Source: Devosia sp. YR412 (GTDB lineage: Bacteria; Pseudomonadota; Alphaproteobacteria; Rhizobiales; Devosiaceae). From it: a DNA stretch of 64,000 bases. Shown here in pieces: positions 37,729 through 46,710 of the stretch. The DNA lies in the NCBI RefSeq assembly GCF_900110945.1, contig NZ_FOFL01000003.1, positions 310,001 through 374,000 of the forward strand. The letters are read 5' to 3'. The notes beneath the pieces were generated by a model. The model searched no databases, was not told the origin of the DNA, and was given only the letters and a program-made list of their open reading frames with translations. Within the stretch, counting starts at the first letter, position 1, and the number at the start of each line of letters is the position of its first letter. A program made the translations under genes and the position numbers.

Positions 37729-38116
37729 GAAACGCGCGTCTGCTGGTTCGAACGTCGGCAAGCCGCCCCATCCGCCAAGGCGGTGCTGGCCTGTAGGCAC
37801 TCCCAATCTGGAGTGGCAGCTTTCACCGGTGTCCAAGCTGAAAGCCGCCAGTCCGCTACCCACCCCCATCCAGACATGGCGACTGGCTGGAGTTGAATGA
37901 CCGGGTTGCCGCCTAAAGCACGAAAAGAAGGCCGTCAGTTTCCTGTCGACCCTTAATCCGCTTGTTTGCCCATTGCCTATCTCGCACCATCGCGTTCAGA
38001 TCACGTCTTCAGACAAACCATTAAACCTGATGCCGCGCCCGCCCCACCTTGGGCGGAGCAATTATTTCACTCCGATTCCCATTGAGTGTTTATGCACGAA
38101 GACTCATTCCGCATTT
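37729..38116. other. Gene-free stretch, probably decayed
   Basis: No open frame with protein-like content is seen. Small inverted repeats occur, for example GCTTTCA...TGAAAGC (about 37819-37845) and CCGCCC...GGGCGG (about 38041-38056), either of which could end the apbE transcript. AT content rises towards 38116, next to the pseudogene. Confidence 0.4.
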
Positions 38117-38798
38117 TCACCGAGTTTGGGCGAAACTATTTGTGCGCCGACACACCGTGCCGCCCTTGCTGTCGCTGGCGGTGACCGCGATGGCGATCTT
38201 GCCGATGTCGTCATCGTCGGGGCGCCCGGAGAATGTTCGGCTTACCGCATCGAACTTGAGCCAGGCTGGCAGCGCCGCCCCAGGCCCGGTGCGGGCACTG
38301 AGCTCAGCGCGTCGCCAATCGCTATTAGCGAAGGTATTAGCCGGGAGGGTGAAGCTGAACTGGCCGTCATCGGCTATGACCTTGTCGACGATGTCGTTGG
38401 CGACTACTGGCACAGCATTGGCCGCCGGGGTCGCGCCGTCAGCTGGATATCGAAACTGCCGCCTGACCCGCAGGTGGCTTGCCGCTGAAGGTGCGTGTGG
38501 TAGCATCGAACACCAGCCAGCCTGGCAGCGGGCTGCCATCGGCCAGCTTGGCGGAATAGGTCATCGGCTCGTCGTCGACAAAGGCGCCGGCCGAAACGGT
38601 ATAGCTGAAGCCGGTACCGGCGGTGCCGGCTTGTTCGGCAATCGGCACCATGTCGCGCGGACCGCGGTCGAACTTATTGACCACGAGGTCGAATGTGTCG
38701 ACCACGCTGCCGCCATGGTCGATCCGGCGAACAACATCAACCTTCAAGCCTGATTGAAGCACTAATGGATAACTGGAATCAATTGGGGCCCGGGACAC
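38117..38798 (-). pseudogene. Frameshifted fragment of a cadherin-like (CADG/Ig-like) repeat protein
   Basis: Two dystroglycan-type cadherin-like units are visible in different frames. The first (38798 to about 38470) reads DDEPMTYSAKLADGSPLPGW then LVFDATTRTFSGKPP; the second (about 38440 to 38140) reads FSFTLPANTF, then LPAWLKFDAVSRTFSGRP. Frame analysis near 38440-38465 shows the first unit should continue in a third frame (GSFDIQLTA), so at least two lesions separate the units, and part of the linker is missing. Both ends are truncated. The intact ancestor would have been a large secreted or surface repeat protein. Confidence 0.75.
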
Positions 38799-38910
38799 TC
38801 ATGAAACCCAGTGTTTCTGGGCATCTTGAGAGCTCCGGACCCCAAAATTTTAGGCTTAGTGGATAAAACGATTCACGCGCCTACATTTCCAAGCGGTCGA
38901 TGGCCGATCG

Positions 38911-39594
38911 CTAGAACTTGTAGTTGATACCGGCGCGGACGACGCTGAAGCGCTGGCTGACGTCCTGGTTGCCGATCGGGGCGGGCAGGCCGTTGTAGCT
39001 CTGCGTGCCGAGGTCGACGTAGAGATATTCGGCCTTGAACGAGATGTTGTCGGTTGCCTTGGCCTCGAGGCCGGCGCCGAGCGTCCAGCCCATGTGGGTG
39101 GCCGACTGCGAGGTGGTGACGCCACCGGCATTGGTCAGGCTTGCCGTGCCGCGGCCAGCGGCGAAGCCGCCGGTGACATAGGGCATGACCTGGCCAAAGC
39201 TCATGCCGGCGCGGCCGCGGACGGTGCCGAAGAAATCGACGCTGGACTTGAACGTGTCGGCGCCAACGGCTTCGCTATAGCCGATGCCCGACCACTGCAG
39301 ATCCGCTTCGGTGCCGAGCACGAAGCCGCCCATGTCGAGATTGTAGCCGGCCTGGGCACCGAAGGCTGCGCCATTGGTGTTGTTCTCGGTAGTGGGGCCG
39401 CCGATGGTGGCGCGACGGGTAACGCCGCCGAAACCGTAGTCGCCGTTAACACCGGCGTAAAAGCCCGACCAGCCGGAAACCGGGGTGGGCGAATAGATGG
39501 CGCTGGAGCCGCCGCCGTTCCAGCCAAGATCCGCTGCCTGGGCCGCGGCGGAAGCCATAAGGAACGCGGCGAGTGTGATGCCAATGCGCTTCAT
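38911..39594 (-). CDS. Outer membrane beta-barrel protein (Omp25/Omp31-like)
   Basis: A 227-residue protein with a signal peptide (MKRIGITLAAFLMASAAAQA) and an eight-stranded barrel pattern of alternating residues: WSGFYAGVNGDYGFGG, FGAQAGYNLDMGGFVLG, GRAGMSFGQVMPYVTGGFA and the C-terminal AGINYKF ending in Phe. This is the typical small porin-like surface protein of Hyphomicrobiales. GAGGATCCCC precedes the ATG. Transcribed leftward into the decayed region. Confidence 0.92.
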   Translation of the reverse strand: MKRIGITLAAFLMASAAAQAADLGWNGGGSSAIYSPTPVSGWSGFYAGVNGDYGFGGVTRRATIGGPTTENNTNGAAFGAQAGYNLDMGGFVLGTEADLQWSGIGYSEAVGADTFKSSVDFFGTVRGRAGMSFGQVMPYVTGGFAAGRGTASLTNAGGVTTSQSATHMGWTLGAGLEAKATDNISFKAEYLYVDLGTQSYNGLPAPIGNQDVSQRFSVVRAGINYKF

Positions 39595-39760
39595 GGGGAT
39601 CCTCGTCAGTAGGTGGTTAATGTTGAGCGCAAAATGCGACCCAAGGCCTTAACACCACGGTAAGGAACACGGTTAACGGCATGCAGAAGCGCCATGGCTG
39701 GCGTTCACTTCTGCGTTGGACGCATGGAACTTTGTCGATGGTGCTGAGCGCGCTGGAAAA

Positions 39761-40963
39761 TCAGCGCGAGGCGGGGCGCGGGCGAGGATAGGGCGTCGCG
39801 CTGCCGGCGGCGACGGCGGGCACTGCGATGACGCCCGGCCGCAGATCGCCGGACAGCGAGGCCTCGGTCACCGGCACCGGATAGAGCGCTACATGGGCCG
39901 GACGCGGGCGCGGCAGGCTGACGCCGACGGCAATGCGGCCGAGGTCGGTGGCGACATAGGAGGCCGGCACGATGGTGTCGATCAGATTGCTCGGCTGGCC
40001 CTTGAGGCCCATCGGGAAGGCGGCTTCCTGGCCAGCGACATAGGTCTTGGCATCCTTGCCGCAGATCAGCGGGCGCATATCGACCGGCGCAGCCCCGACA
40101 TTATTGCCAAGGGTCAGCACCGTCTGGCCGGTGGGCTGGGTCGCGCCGTTGAGGCCCTTGAGCAGCAGTTCGGCGGCGCGCTCGTTGCGGTCGCGGCCGG
40201 ACGAACCGCCCAGCACCACGGCCAGCAGGCGGCGTCCATTGCGCTCCACAGTGGCGACAAGATTAAGCCCAGAGGCGCAGACAAAGCCGGTCTTCATGCC
40301 GGTGGTGCCGGCGAAGGTTGCCAGCAGCTTGTTTTCCGATTCCAGCTTCTTGCCATTGAGCACCACGGTGCCGGTGCCGAAGATCGGCAGATATTGCGGA
40401 AAGCTCTGGCGGATGTAGAGCGCCAGCACGGCCAGGTCGCGGGCCGAGGTGACCTGGGCCGGATCATGCAGCCCATTGGGATTGGCGTAGTGCGTGGCCG
40501 TCAGCCCCATGCGCTGGGCGGCGTCATTCATCATGGCGACAAAGGTTGCCTCGTCACCGCCGACGGTTTCGGCAATGGCGACCGAGACGTCATTGGCCGA
40601 TTTGACCAGCATGACATAGAGCGCATCCTGCATGGAGAGCGCGCTGCCCACCGGCAGGCCGGATTTCGACGGCGCTTCGTTCCAGGCATTCTTGGAAATG
40701 ACCACGGGCGTCTGCAGCGTCACCTTGCCAGCGGCGATCTGCTCGAAGGCGACATAGGCCGTCATCATCTTGGTCAGCGATGCCGGATGCCAGGGCTGGC
40801 CCGCTTCATCGGCATAGAGCACGCTGAAATTGTCCATGTCGACCAGCAGCATCGGGTTGGCACGGACGGGCGCAAGGCTCAGCACGGCCAGGAGGAGGGC
40901 GAGGACAAGACGGCGAGCAAACAGCACGGGCAAACGGCTCCACGAAGGCTGGAAAATCGGCAT
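39761..40963 (-). CDS. D-alanyl-D-alanine carboxypeptidase, S11 family (PBP5-like)
   Basis: A 400-residue periplasmic penicillin-binding protein that trims the peptide stem of peptidoglycan. The three motifs are SLTK (Ser62, Lys65), SAN in KSANDVSVAIAE and KTG in MKTGFVCASG. A signal peptide ends near SLAPVRA. The C-terminal extension contains the repeated PRPRPA and PYPRPRPASR motifs, rich in Pro and Arg. The ATG at 40961-40963 has a ribosome site that is too close; a GTG at 40925-40927 preceded by GGAG would start directly at a typical signal peptide and may be the true start. Confidence 0.92.
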   Translation of the reverse strand: MPIFQPSWSRLPVLFARRLVLALLLAVLSLAPVRANPMLLVDMDNFSVLYADEAGQPWHPASLTKMMTAYVAFEQIAAGKVTLQTPVVISKNAWNEAPSKSGLPVGSALSMQDALYVMLVKSANDVSVAIAETVGGDEATFVAMMNDAAQRMGLTATHYANPNGLHDPAQVTSARDLAVLALYIRQSFPQYLPIFGTGTVVLNGKKLESENKLLATFAGTTGMKTGFVCASGLNLVATVERNGRRLLAVVLGGSSGRDRNERAAELLLKGLNGATQPTGQTVLTLGNNVGAAPVDMRPLICGKDAKTYVAGQEAAFPMGLKGQPSNLIDTIVPASYVATDLGRIAVGVSLPRPRPAHVALYPVPVTEASLSGDLRPGVIAVPAVAAGSATPYPRPRPASR

Positions 40964-41085
40964 CCTTCTACCAGCGAGCCGGGTTTACCTCAATGGAAGG
41001 CGGGCGGTCTGACAGGCAATTGAACGCTGCTGACACGATCTGTCTCCCTTCTGCATCAGTCTTTCGCGGCAAGAGGAGACAGACC

Positions 41086-41688
41086 ATGACCACGATCATC
41101 ACCGTTCTAACCGAGGGCTATGCCGATTGGGAAACCGCCCTGCTCAACGCGGTGGCACGCAGCTTTTACGGCGTCGAGACCCGGTTCGCGACGCCGGGCG
41201 GGGCGCATGTCACCTCGTCAGGCGGGCTCAAGGTCACGCCGGATCTGGCGGTAGAAGACATTGATGTCAGTGCCATAGACGCGCTGGTGGTCAACGGCGG
41301 ATCGGCCTGGAGCCAGGATGACGCGCCGGATATCGCCACGGTGCTGGTCGCCGCGCGGGACGCCGGCAAGGTCGTGGCCGGCATTTGCGATGCAACATTG
41401 GCTTTGGCCAAGGCCGGTCTGCTCGACGACATCGAACACACCTCCAACTCGGCCGAAAACCTGCCGCCCACTGGCTACCAGGGTGCCGACCATTATCAGG
41501 ATCAGCCATCCGCCGTCGTCGCCGGCAAGATCGTCACGGCCCCCGGAACGGCGCCGGTCAGCTTCATGGCCGGGGTGATGCAGTCACTCGGCCTGCGCGA
41601 CGGCAATCTCGACTATTACCTCGGGCTCCATGCGGCCGAGCACTTCGACCCGTCCCGCAGGGCAGACCGCTCCAGGGGAGCGATCTGA
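41086..41688 (+). CDS. DJ-1/PfpI-family protein
   Basis: A 200-residue class I glutamine-amidotransferase-like protein. The nucleophile elbow is VAGICDATLALA with the conserved Cys; an earlier Glu lies in LTEGYADWE, where the typical family Glu activates the Cys. Members act as deglycases, glyoxalases or proteases, so exact activity is uncertain. AAGAGGAGAC precedes the ATG at 41086; the frame is open upstream without a ribosome site. It converges on the GH3 gene. Confidence 0.9.
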   Translation: MTTIITVLTEGYADWETALLNAVARSFYGVETRFATPGGAHVTSSGGLKVTPDLAVEDIDVSAIDALVVNGGSAWSQDDAPDIATVLVAARDAGKVVAGICDATLALAKAGLLDDIEHTSNSAENLPPTGYQGADHYQDQPSAVVAGKIVTAPGTAPVSFMAGVMQSLGLRDGNLDYYLGLHAAEHFDPSRRADRSRGAI

Positions 41689-41693
41689 GGCGA

Positions 41694-41724
41694 GAAGGCC
41701 ATGAGAGCCATGCTCGAATGGCAA
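41694..41724. repeat. Short dispersed repeat copy (related to 55296-55325)
   Basis: GAAGGCCATGAG, nine bases, then CGAATGGCA; the same two blocks with similar spacing occur at 55296-55325 in the hairpin array. The spacer forms GCCAT...ATGGC. The copy fills the gap between two converging genes. Confidence 0.5.
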
Positions 41725-41726
41725 GT

Positions 41727-44183
41727 CTAGACCGGCAGCATCAGCGTCGTCTTGCGGCTGACCTGTGCGCTCAGCGGCAGGTCAGCGGAGGACAGGCCCA
41801 CGCGCAGCGTGAAGCTGCCGTCTTCTACCAGCCAATGCTCGGCTTTGGTCCGGTAGTAGGCAAAGGCGCGGGCGTCGAGCGTCAGCGTGATCTGGCGGGT
41901 TTCGCCGGCCCGCAGCGTCAGCTTGCGGAAGGCTTTCAGCTCCTTTTCCGGCCGCGGGTCGGATGCTGCATCGTCCGAGACATAGAGCTGCACCACCGTC
42001 GCGCCATCGCGATGCGAGGTATTGCTGACGGTGACGCCGACCATCACCGTGCCCTCGGCCTCGAACTCGGCGTCGTCCACGGTGAGGTCACCAATCTCGA
42101 AACTGGCATAGCCGAGCCCAAAGCCAAACGGGAACTGCGGCGTCATGCCGTGCTTGTCGTAGTGGCGGTAGCCGACGAAAATCCCCTCTTCGTAGCGCAC
42201 CTTGCCTTCGTGGCCGGGATAGACTTCGCGGTCCTGGCTATGGGCGGGATTGTCGGCCCAGCGGGTTGGAAAGGTCTGTGGCAGGCGACCGGAGGGTTCG
42301 ACCGTGCCGGTCAGCACATCGGCAATGGCATTGCCGGCTTCCTGGCCCGGGTACCAGGCCTGCAGTAGCGCCACCACCGAACCGATCCACGGCATTTCCA
42401 CCGGGCCGCCGGTCTGCAGCACCACGATGGTATTGGGATTGGCCTGGGCAATCGCCGCGACCAGTTCGTTCTGCCGGCCCGGCAGGTCGATCGAGGGCAG
42501 GTCAGAGCCTTCGGTGTCCCATTCGCCATTGCGCCCGACGAAGACAATCGCCGTATCGGCATTGCGGGCGATCCGCACCGCCTCGGCAATCGCCGCATTG
42601 CCCAGCGGTAGGCCGATACCGGCAGCGAAGGCGGCGAGTCCCAGTGTGGCAAAACCCTTGGTGGCAAATTCGATCACCACTTCATAGGTCCGCCCGGCCT
42701 CCATCTGCATTGTGCCGACCACCTCGTCGCTGCCCTCCTCGAAGAAGGTGCGGCCCTTGGTCCAGTTGGTCCAGTCATCGGCCACCAGCTGGCCATCGAT
42801 GAAGACCTTGGCGAAGCCGGCCGCATAGATACCGACACGATGCTCGCCCGAGGTGTCAGGCGTAAAGCTGCCGGTCAGCCGCGCCGAAAAATGCAGCGGA
42901 TCAACCTTGCCCTCGGCGACATTGCCAATCCAGAAGGCCTGCGCCTCGTCCTGCGCACCGATATGCACCGGCTCGCCCGCCAGCGTTTCATTGGCGAAAT
43001 ATTCGACGGTAAAGGCGCCGCGCAGCAGCGGCTCGAAGCGGTGGTTGGTGCAGCCGGGCGCATAGCGCAGGCGCTCCTCGCCGAGGGCCTCCACCAGGCC
43101 CTGCCACGGCGAGATGCGATAATGCGCATTGAGCTGGGCGCTGCCGCCGCCCATGATCTGCGCGACCTTGGCATTCGGCCCGATGACGGCAATGCTGCCA
43201 TGGCCCTTGAGCGGCAATGCGCCATTGTTCTTGAGCAAAACCGCCGCCTCGGCACCGGCGCGGCGGATCAGCGCGCGGTGTTCCGGCCGATCATTGGCCA
43301 CTTCCTTGAATTCGCGGTGATCGTCGAGCGAACCGACCCGCTGCATCAGCCGCAGCATGGCGATGACGCGCTGGTTGAGGATAGCCTCGCTGACCGCGCC
43401 GGATTTGACCGCATCGACCAGCTTCTGCCCGCGATCGCGCGGCGGCCCCGGCATTTCGAGGTCGAGCCCGGCATTGACCGTCTCGGCGGTGGAATGGCTG
43501 CCGAACCAGTCGGACATGACGATGCCCTGATAATTCCAGTCCTTGCGCAACACGTCGGTCAGCAGCCACTCATGTTCGGAAGTGAAAGTGCCGTTGAGCC
43601 TATTGTAGGAGCTCATCACGCCCCAGGTCTCGGCTTTCTTGACCGCCATTTCGAAGGGCACCAGATAGATTTCGCGCAAAGCCCGCTCGTCGATCTCGCT
43701 CGACATGGTGGTGCGTTCGATCTCGCTTTCATTGCCGACGAAATGCTTGATCGTTGCGGCAATGCCTTCGCCCTGCAGGCCCGTGATATAGGCCACGGCC
43801 AGTTCGCCACTGAGGATCGGATCTTCCGAATAGCATTCGAAATTGCGCCCATTGGTCACCGAGCGGTGGATATTGACCGTCGGCGCCAGCAGCATATGCG
43901 CCTGCTTGGATTTGACCTCGTCGGCCAGCGCCGCGCCGATTTCCTTGACCAGATCGACATTCCAGGTGGCGCCCAAAGCGATGCCGACCGGGAAGCTCGC
44001 CGATTTGACGCCGCCGATCAGCGAGCCGCCGCCGCGCGCGCCATTGGGCCCGTCGGTGACGCGCAGCTTGCCGATGCCCAGGCGCGGAATGGCCGGCACG
44101 GACCAGAAATCTTCGCCCGACAGGATCGACACTTTTTCTTCGAGCGTCATCTGTTCGGCAAGGCTTTCGATACGGTCGCTCAT
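41727..44183 (-). CDS. Beta-glucosidase, glycoside hydrolase family 3 with PA14 insert
   Basis: An 818-residue cytoplasmic retaining glycosidase. The N-terminal barrel has RVTDGPNGARG, KHFVGNESEIERT and the nucleophile Asp in GIVMSDWFGSHST. A PA14 domain (about residues 385-520: GSFTPDTSGEHRVGIY, FIDGQLVADDW) is inserted in the second domain, as in BglB/KmBglI-type enzymes. A fibronectin-III-like domain ends the protein. The start MSDRIESLAEQ has AGGAG upstream and no signal peptide. It is divergent from an HxlR regulator, with an inverted repeat in the spacer. Confidence 0.93.
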   Translation of the reverse strand: MSDRIESLAEQMTLEEKVSILSGEDFWSVPAIPRLGIGKLRVTDGPNGARGGGSLIGGVKSASFPVGIALGATWNVDLVKEIGAALADEVKSKQAHMLLAPTVNIHRSVTNGRNFECYSEDPILSGELAVAYITGLQGEGIAATIKHFVGNESEIERTTMSSEIDERALREIYLVPFEMAVKKAETWGVMSSYNRLNGTFTSEHEWLLTDVLRKDWNYQGIVMSDWFGSHSTAETVNAGLDLEMPGPPRDRGQKLVDAVKSGAVSEAILNQRVIAMLRLMQRVGSLDDHREFKEVANDRPEHRALIRRAGAEAAVLLKNNGALPLKGHGSIAVIGPNAKVAQIMGGGSAQLNAHYRISPWQGLVEALGEERLRYAPGCTNHRFEPLLRGAFTVEYFANETLAGEPVHIGAQDEAQAFWIGNVAEGKVDPLHFSARLTGSFTPDTSGEHRVGIYAAGFAKVFIDGQLVADDWTNWTKGRTFFEEGSDEVVGTMQMEAGRTYEVVIEFATKGFATLGLAAFAAGIGLPLGNAAIAEAVRIARNADTAIVFVGRNGEWDTEGSDLPSIDLPGRQNELVAAIAQANPNTIVVLQTGGPVEMPWIGSVVALLQAWYPGQEAGNAIADVLTGTVEPSGRLPQTFPTRWADNPAHSQDREVYPGHEGKVRYEEGIFVGYRHYDKHGMTPQFPFGFGLGYASFEIGDLTVDDAEFEAEGTVMVGVTVSNTSHRDGATVVQLYVSDDAASDPRPEKELKAFRKLTLRAGETRQITLTLDARAFAYYRTKAEHWLVEDGSFTLRVGLSSADLPLSAQVSRKTTLMLPV

Positions 44184-44215
44184 GGCAGGCTCCTCGGCAG
44201 ACGTTTTGCCCTGAG

Positions 44216-44241
44216 TGACAGGCTTTGGCGCCGACCTGTCA
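44216..44241. promoter_or_regulatory. Inverted repeat in the GH3/HxlR divergent spacer
   Basis: TGACAGG and CCTGTCA are perfect 7-bp arms separated by 12 bp, lying 33-58 bp before the GH3 start. A further candidate leftward -10 box, TACAAT, lies at 44255-44260 on the minus strand. Probably a site for the HxlR protein. Confidence 0.5.
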
Positions 44242-44322
44242 ACCGACATGGCAATTGTACCCTAGGCACAGAAAGGAACCGTGGCTATATAAGTGACTGA
44301 GATACCGACCCGAGGCCTTGCC

Positions 44323-44742
44323 ATGTCCCTGCACGACACATCCAAATCCGCCAATTGCCACGCCATGAGCGATGTCCTCAATCGCATCGGCGACAAGTGG
44401 AGCGTGATGGTCGTCGGCATGCTGGGCCGCAATGGCACTTTGCGCTTCAACGAGCTCAAGCGCACCATCAATGGCGTCAGCCAGCGCATGCTGACGCTGA
44501 CCCTGCGCAATCTCGAGCGCGATGGCCTGGTCACCCGCACCATCTATCCGGAAGTGCCGCCGCGGGTTGAATATAGCCTGACCGAAATGGGCAAGACGCT
44601 GGACGGCCCGATCAGCAAGCTGTGGGACTGGTCGGCCGAGCACCACACCGCGATCATCGAAGCGCGCGACATCTATGACGCCCGCGAAACTGCCGTCGCC
44701 GCTGCCGCCGAACCCCGCAAAGTCGCCTACGCGCAGGGGTAA
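44323..44742 (+). CDS. HxlR-family transcriptional regulator
   Basis: A 139-residue winged-helix protein of the HxlR/MarR-like type. It begins MSLHDTSKSANCHAMSDVL with the conserved N-terminal Cys, and follows with RIGDKWSVMVVGML, LKRTINGVSQRMLTLTLRNL and GLVTRTIYPEVPPRVEYSLT, all diagnostic. The ATG at 44323 (GAGG upstream) is preferred over a GTG at 44293. HxlR members often sense aldehydes, quinones or oxidants through the Cys. It is divergent from the GH3 gene. Confidence 0.92.
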   Translation: MSLHDTSKSANCHAMSDVLNRIGDKWSVMVVGMLGRNGTLRFNELKRTINGVSQRMLTLTLRNLERDGLVTRTIYPEVPPRVEYSLTEMGKTLDGPISKLWDWSAEHHTAIIEARDIYDARETAVAAAAEPRKVAYAQG

Positions 44743-44744
44743 GC

Positions 44745-44793
44745 ACCGGCCGGATTCCTCCCCCTTTTCAGGGGGAGGTTAGGTGGGGGGTAT
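44745..44793. repeat. Dispersed palindromic repeat, copy A
   Basis: ACCGGCCGGATTCCTCCCCC, a short loop, GGGGGAGGTTAGG and TGGGGGGTAT. A near-identical copy is at 63527-63573. The CCTCCCCC/GGGGGAGG hairpin between converging genes may also act as a bidirectional terminator. Confidence 0.75.
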
Positions 44794-44796
44794 GCG

Positions 44797-46155
44797 CTAA
44801 ACCAGCGCCACGATTTTCTTCTTCAGCCAGACAAAGCGATACCAGCTCGCCTGTAGCACCAGCATCATGGTGAAGCTGGCCGCATAGGCCACCCAGATGC
44901 CGGTGAGGCCCAGACTGGTCTGGCTCAGCCAGATCGCGCCCGGCAATTCGATGCAGAGGATGCAGGCCAGAGCGATCAGCATGGGCGCATAGACCGTGCC
45001 GCTGGCGCGCATGATGCCGGAGAACACCACGCTCCAGCCGAAGAACAAAATGCTCCACAGCACCACGTGCAGTAGCGTCTCGGTCAGCTCCACCACGGCG
45101 GGATCGGTGATGAACAGCGCCACCAGATGCTGGCTGAACAGATAGGCCAGGGTGATCAATCCGCCGGTGATGATGAGGTTGAGCACCAGCGCCGTGCGGG
45201 TGATGGCACGCAGCTGGTCCATCTGTCCGGCACCAATCGCCTGGGCGCCAAAGATCGAGGCGGCAATGCCGATCGACATGGCCGGGAACTGCACATAGCT
45301 CATCACTTGGCCCAGCGCGCCATAGGCGGCGGTGGCGTCCGAGCCGAAGCGGTTGACCAGCCCCACCACGACAATACCGGCCACCGATGAGGTCACCATC
45401 TGCAGGCCCGCAGGCACGCCCAGCTTGAGGATCAGCCCGAGCAGCTTGACGTCCGGCCGGACGATGGCGGTCAGCAGCACGCGATCGGGCGCCAGCGGCA
45501 TGTTGCGGGCGCGCATATAGATGACGAGAAAGATGATGACCGTGACGAAGCCGGAAATGGTCGCCACGGCCGCCGCGTTGACGCCGATCTGCGGCAGGCC
45601 GAACCAGCCGAGGATCAGCGCAGGCGTGACCACCAGGCCCACCAGCATGGACATGATCAGCGACAGCAGCGGCGTCACGGTGTCACCCACGCCGCGCAGC
45701 ACCGAGGTGGCGACAAAGAAGATGAAGAAGGCCGGCATGCAGACGAACATGATGCGGGCATAGCCCACGGCGATATGCAGGATATTCTCCGGCGCGCCGA
45801 GCACCGAGAGGATCTGTTCGGTCCAGACGCCGCCGACCACCGCGACCACGAGGCCCAGCATGATGGCCGTGGCCATGGTCGTACCGGTGACCTGCTTGAC
45901 CTTGTCGATATTCTTGGCGCCCCAGGCCTGGCCAATGAGAACGGTCGAGCCAGCCGAGAGGCCAATGGTAAAGCTGAGGAGGAAGAACAGGATCGGGAAG
46001 AAGGTGGCGATGGCGGCGAGCGCTTCAACGCCGATCAGTTGGCCGACATAGATGGAATTGAGCGTGCCCGACAGCGCCTGCAATATATTGGCGGCCATCA
46101 GCGGCACGAGAAACACCAGGAACCGCTGCCAGAGCGGCCGGGATTGCGGGGTCAT
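44797..46155 (-). CDS. MATE-family efflux transporter
   Basis: A 452-residue inner-membrane transporter with 12 hydrophobic helices in two halves. The first starts FLVFLVPLMAANILQALSGT, with the MATE segment IYVGQLIGVEALAA; the second starts LILKLGVPAGLQMVTSSVAG. It would export cationic drugs or metabolites in exchange for Na+ or H+. The ATG at 46153-46155 has GGAG eight bases upstream. The regulator and substrate are unknown. Confidence 0.92.
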   Translation of the reverse strand: MTPQSRPLWQRFLVFLVPLMAANILQALSGTLNSIYVGQLIGVEALAAIATFFPILFFLLSFTIGLSAGSTVLIGQAWGAKNIDKVKQVTGTTMATAIMLGLVVAVVGGVWTEQILSVLGAPENILHIAVGYARIMFVCMPAFFIFFVATSVLRGVGDTVTPLLSLIMSMLVGLVVTPALILGWFGLPQIGVNAAAVATISGFVTVIIFLVIYMRARNMPLAPDRVLLTAIVRPDVKLLGLILKLGVPAGLQMVTSSVAGIVVVGLVNRFGSDATAAYGALGQVMSYVQFPAMSIGIAASIFGAQAIGAGQMDQLRAITRTALVLNLIITGGLITLAYLFSQHLVALFITDPAVVELTETLLHVVLWSILFFGWSVVFSGIMRASGTVYAPMLIALACILCIELPGAIWLSQTSLGLTGIWVAYAASFTMMLVLQASWYRFVWLKKKIVALV

Positions 46156-46710
46156 GAAAAACACTCCGAAGGATCACGAAACAATAGCGTCACGTCACTG
46201 GCCCTTGGGCAGGCGGTCCGGAAACCGGGCGACTGCAGGGACCTGTTCACACGCGATGTTTCGAGTGCCGGCTGGACGGGCGCGGGAGGCATGGAAATGA
46301 CACGCCGGTTTGGTAGCGCGGGGGAGCAGGCTGCGTCAATGTGTCTGGGTGGAGTGAACCAATGTCTCCCAATCCATCGGACGGTACCCACCCCGCCGAT
46401 TGTTCATCTGAAGACCTTCACCCCCACGATGTCATCCCGGCCTTGAGCCGGGACCCATCTCGAGATCGCGCCACAGCCGCAAGGTGGCTCGATCTGGCGG
46501 CGTGCGGCAAAATCTCAGGATGGGTCCCGGCTCAAGGCCGGGGTGACACCGAGGGTGTGGGCAACTCAGTGTCACCCCAAAGTGCAGCACTTTCGCACGT
46601 GGCTGAATGCACGGTGCATCACCACCACAAATACCCACCATCACCACTTGTCATCACCCCACTGCCGATTCCCCGATGCACTCCAACCCATCCCTCGCTA
46701 CAAGCGCATC
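46156..46710. other. 555-bp gene-free stretch with a long palindromic repeat
   Basis: No protein-like frame is seen. The dominant feature is the repeat at 46431-46547. The stretch 46200-46340 is GC-rich without recognised signals and must hold the MATE promoter. From 46600 to 46700 the sequence is rich in CACCA/CATCAC runs, upstream of azlC; no clear azlC promoter is found there. Confidence 0.5.
46431..46547. repeat. Alphaproteobacterial palindromic element (RPE-like), 117 bp
   Basis: The left arm 46431-46458 (starts GTCATCCCGGCCTTGAG) and the right arm 46520-46547 (ends GGCCGGGGTGAC) are inverted copies of 28 bp with one mismatch, around a 61-bp centre. The arm sequence is that of a family seen widely between and inside genes of Alphaproteobacteria. 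Confidence 0.8.

Noticed and set aside
42840..44300. 486-codon open frame opposite the GH3 gene
   Set aside because: It is antisense to a gene with clear catalytic motifs and crosses the GH3 start and the divergent spacer.
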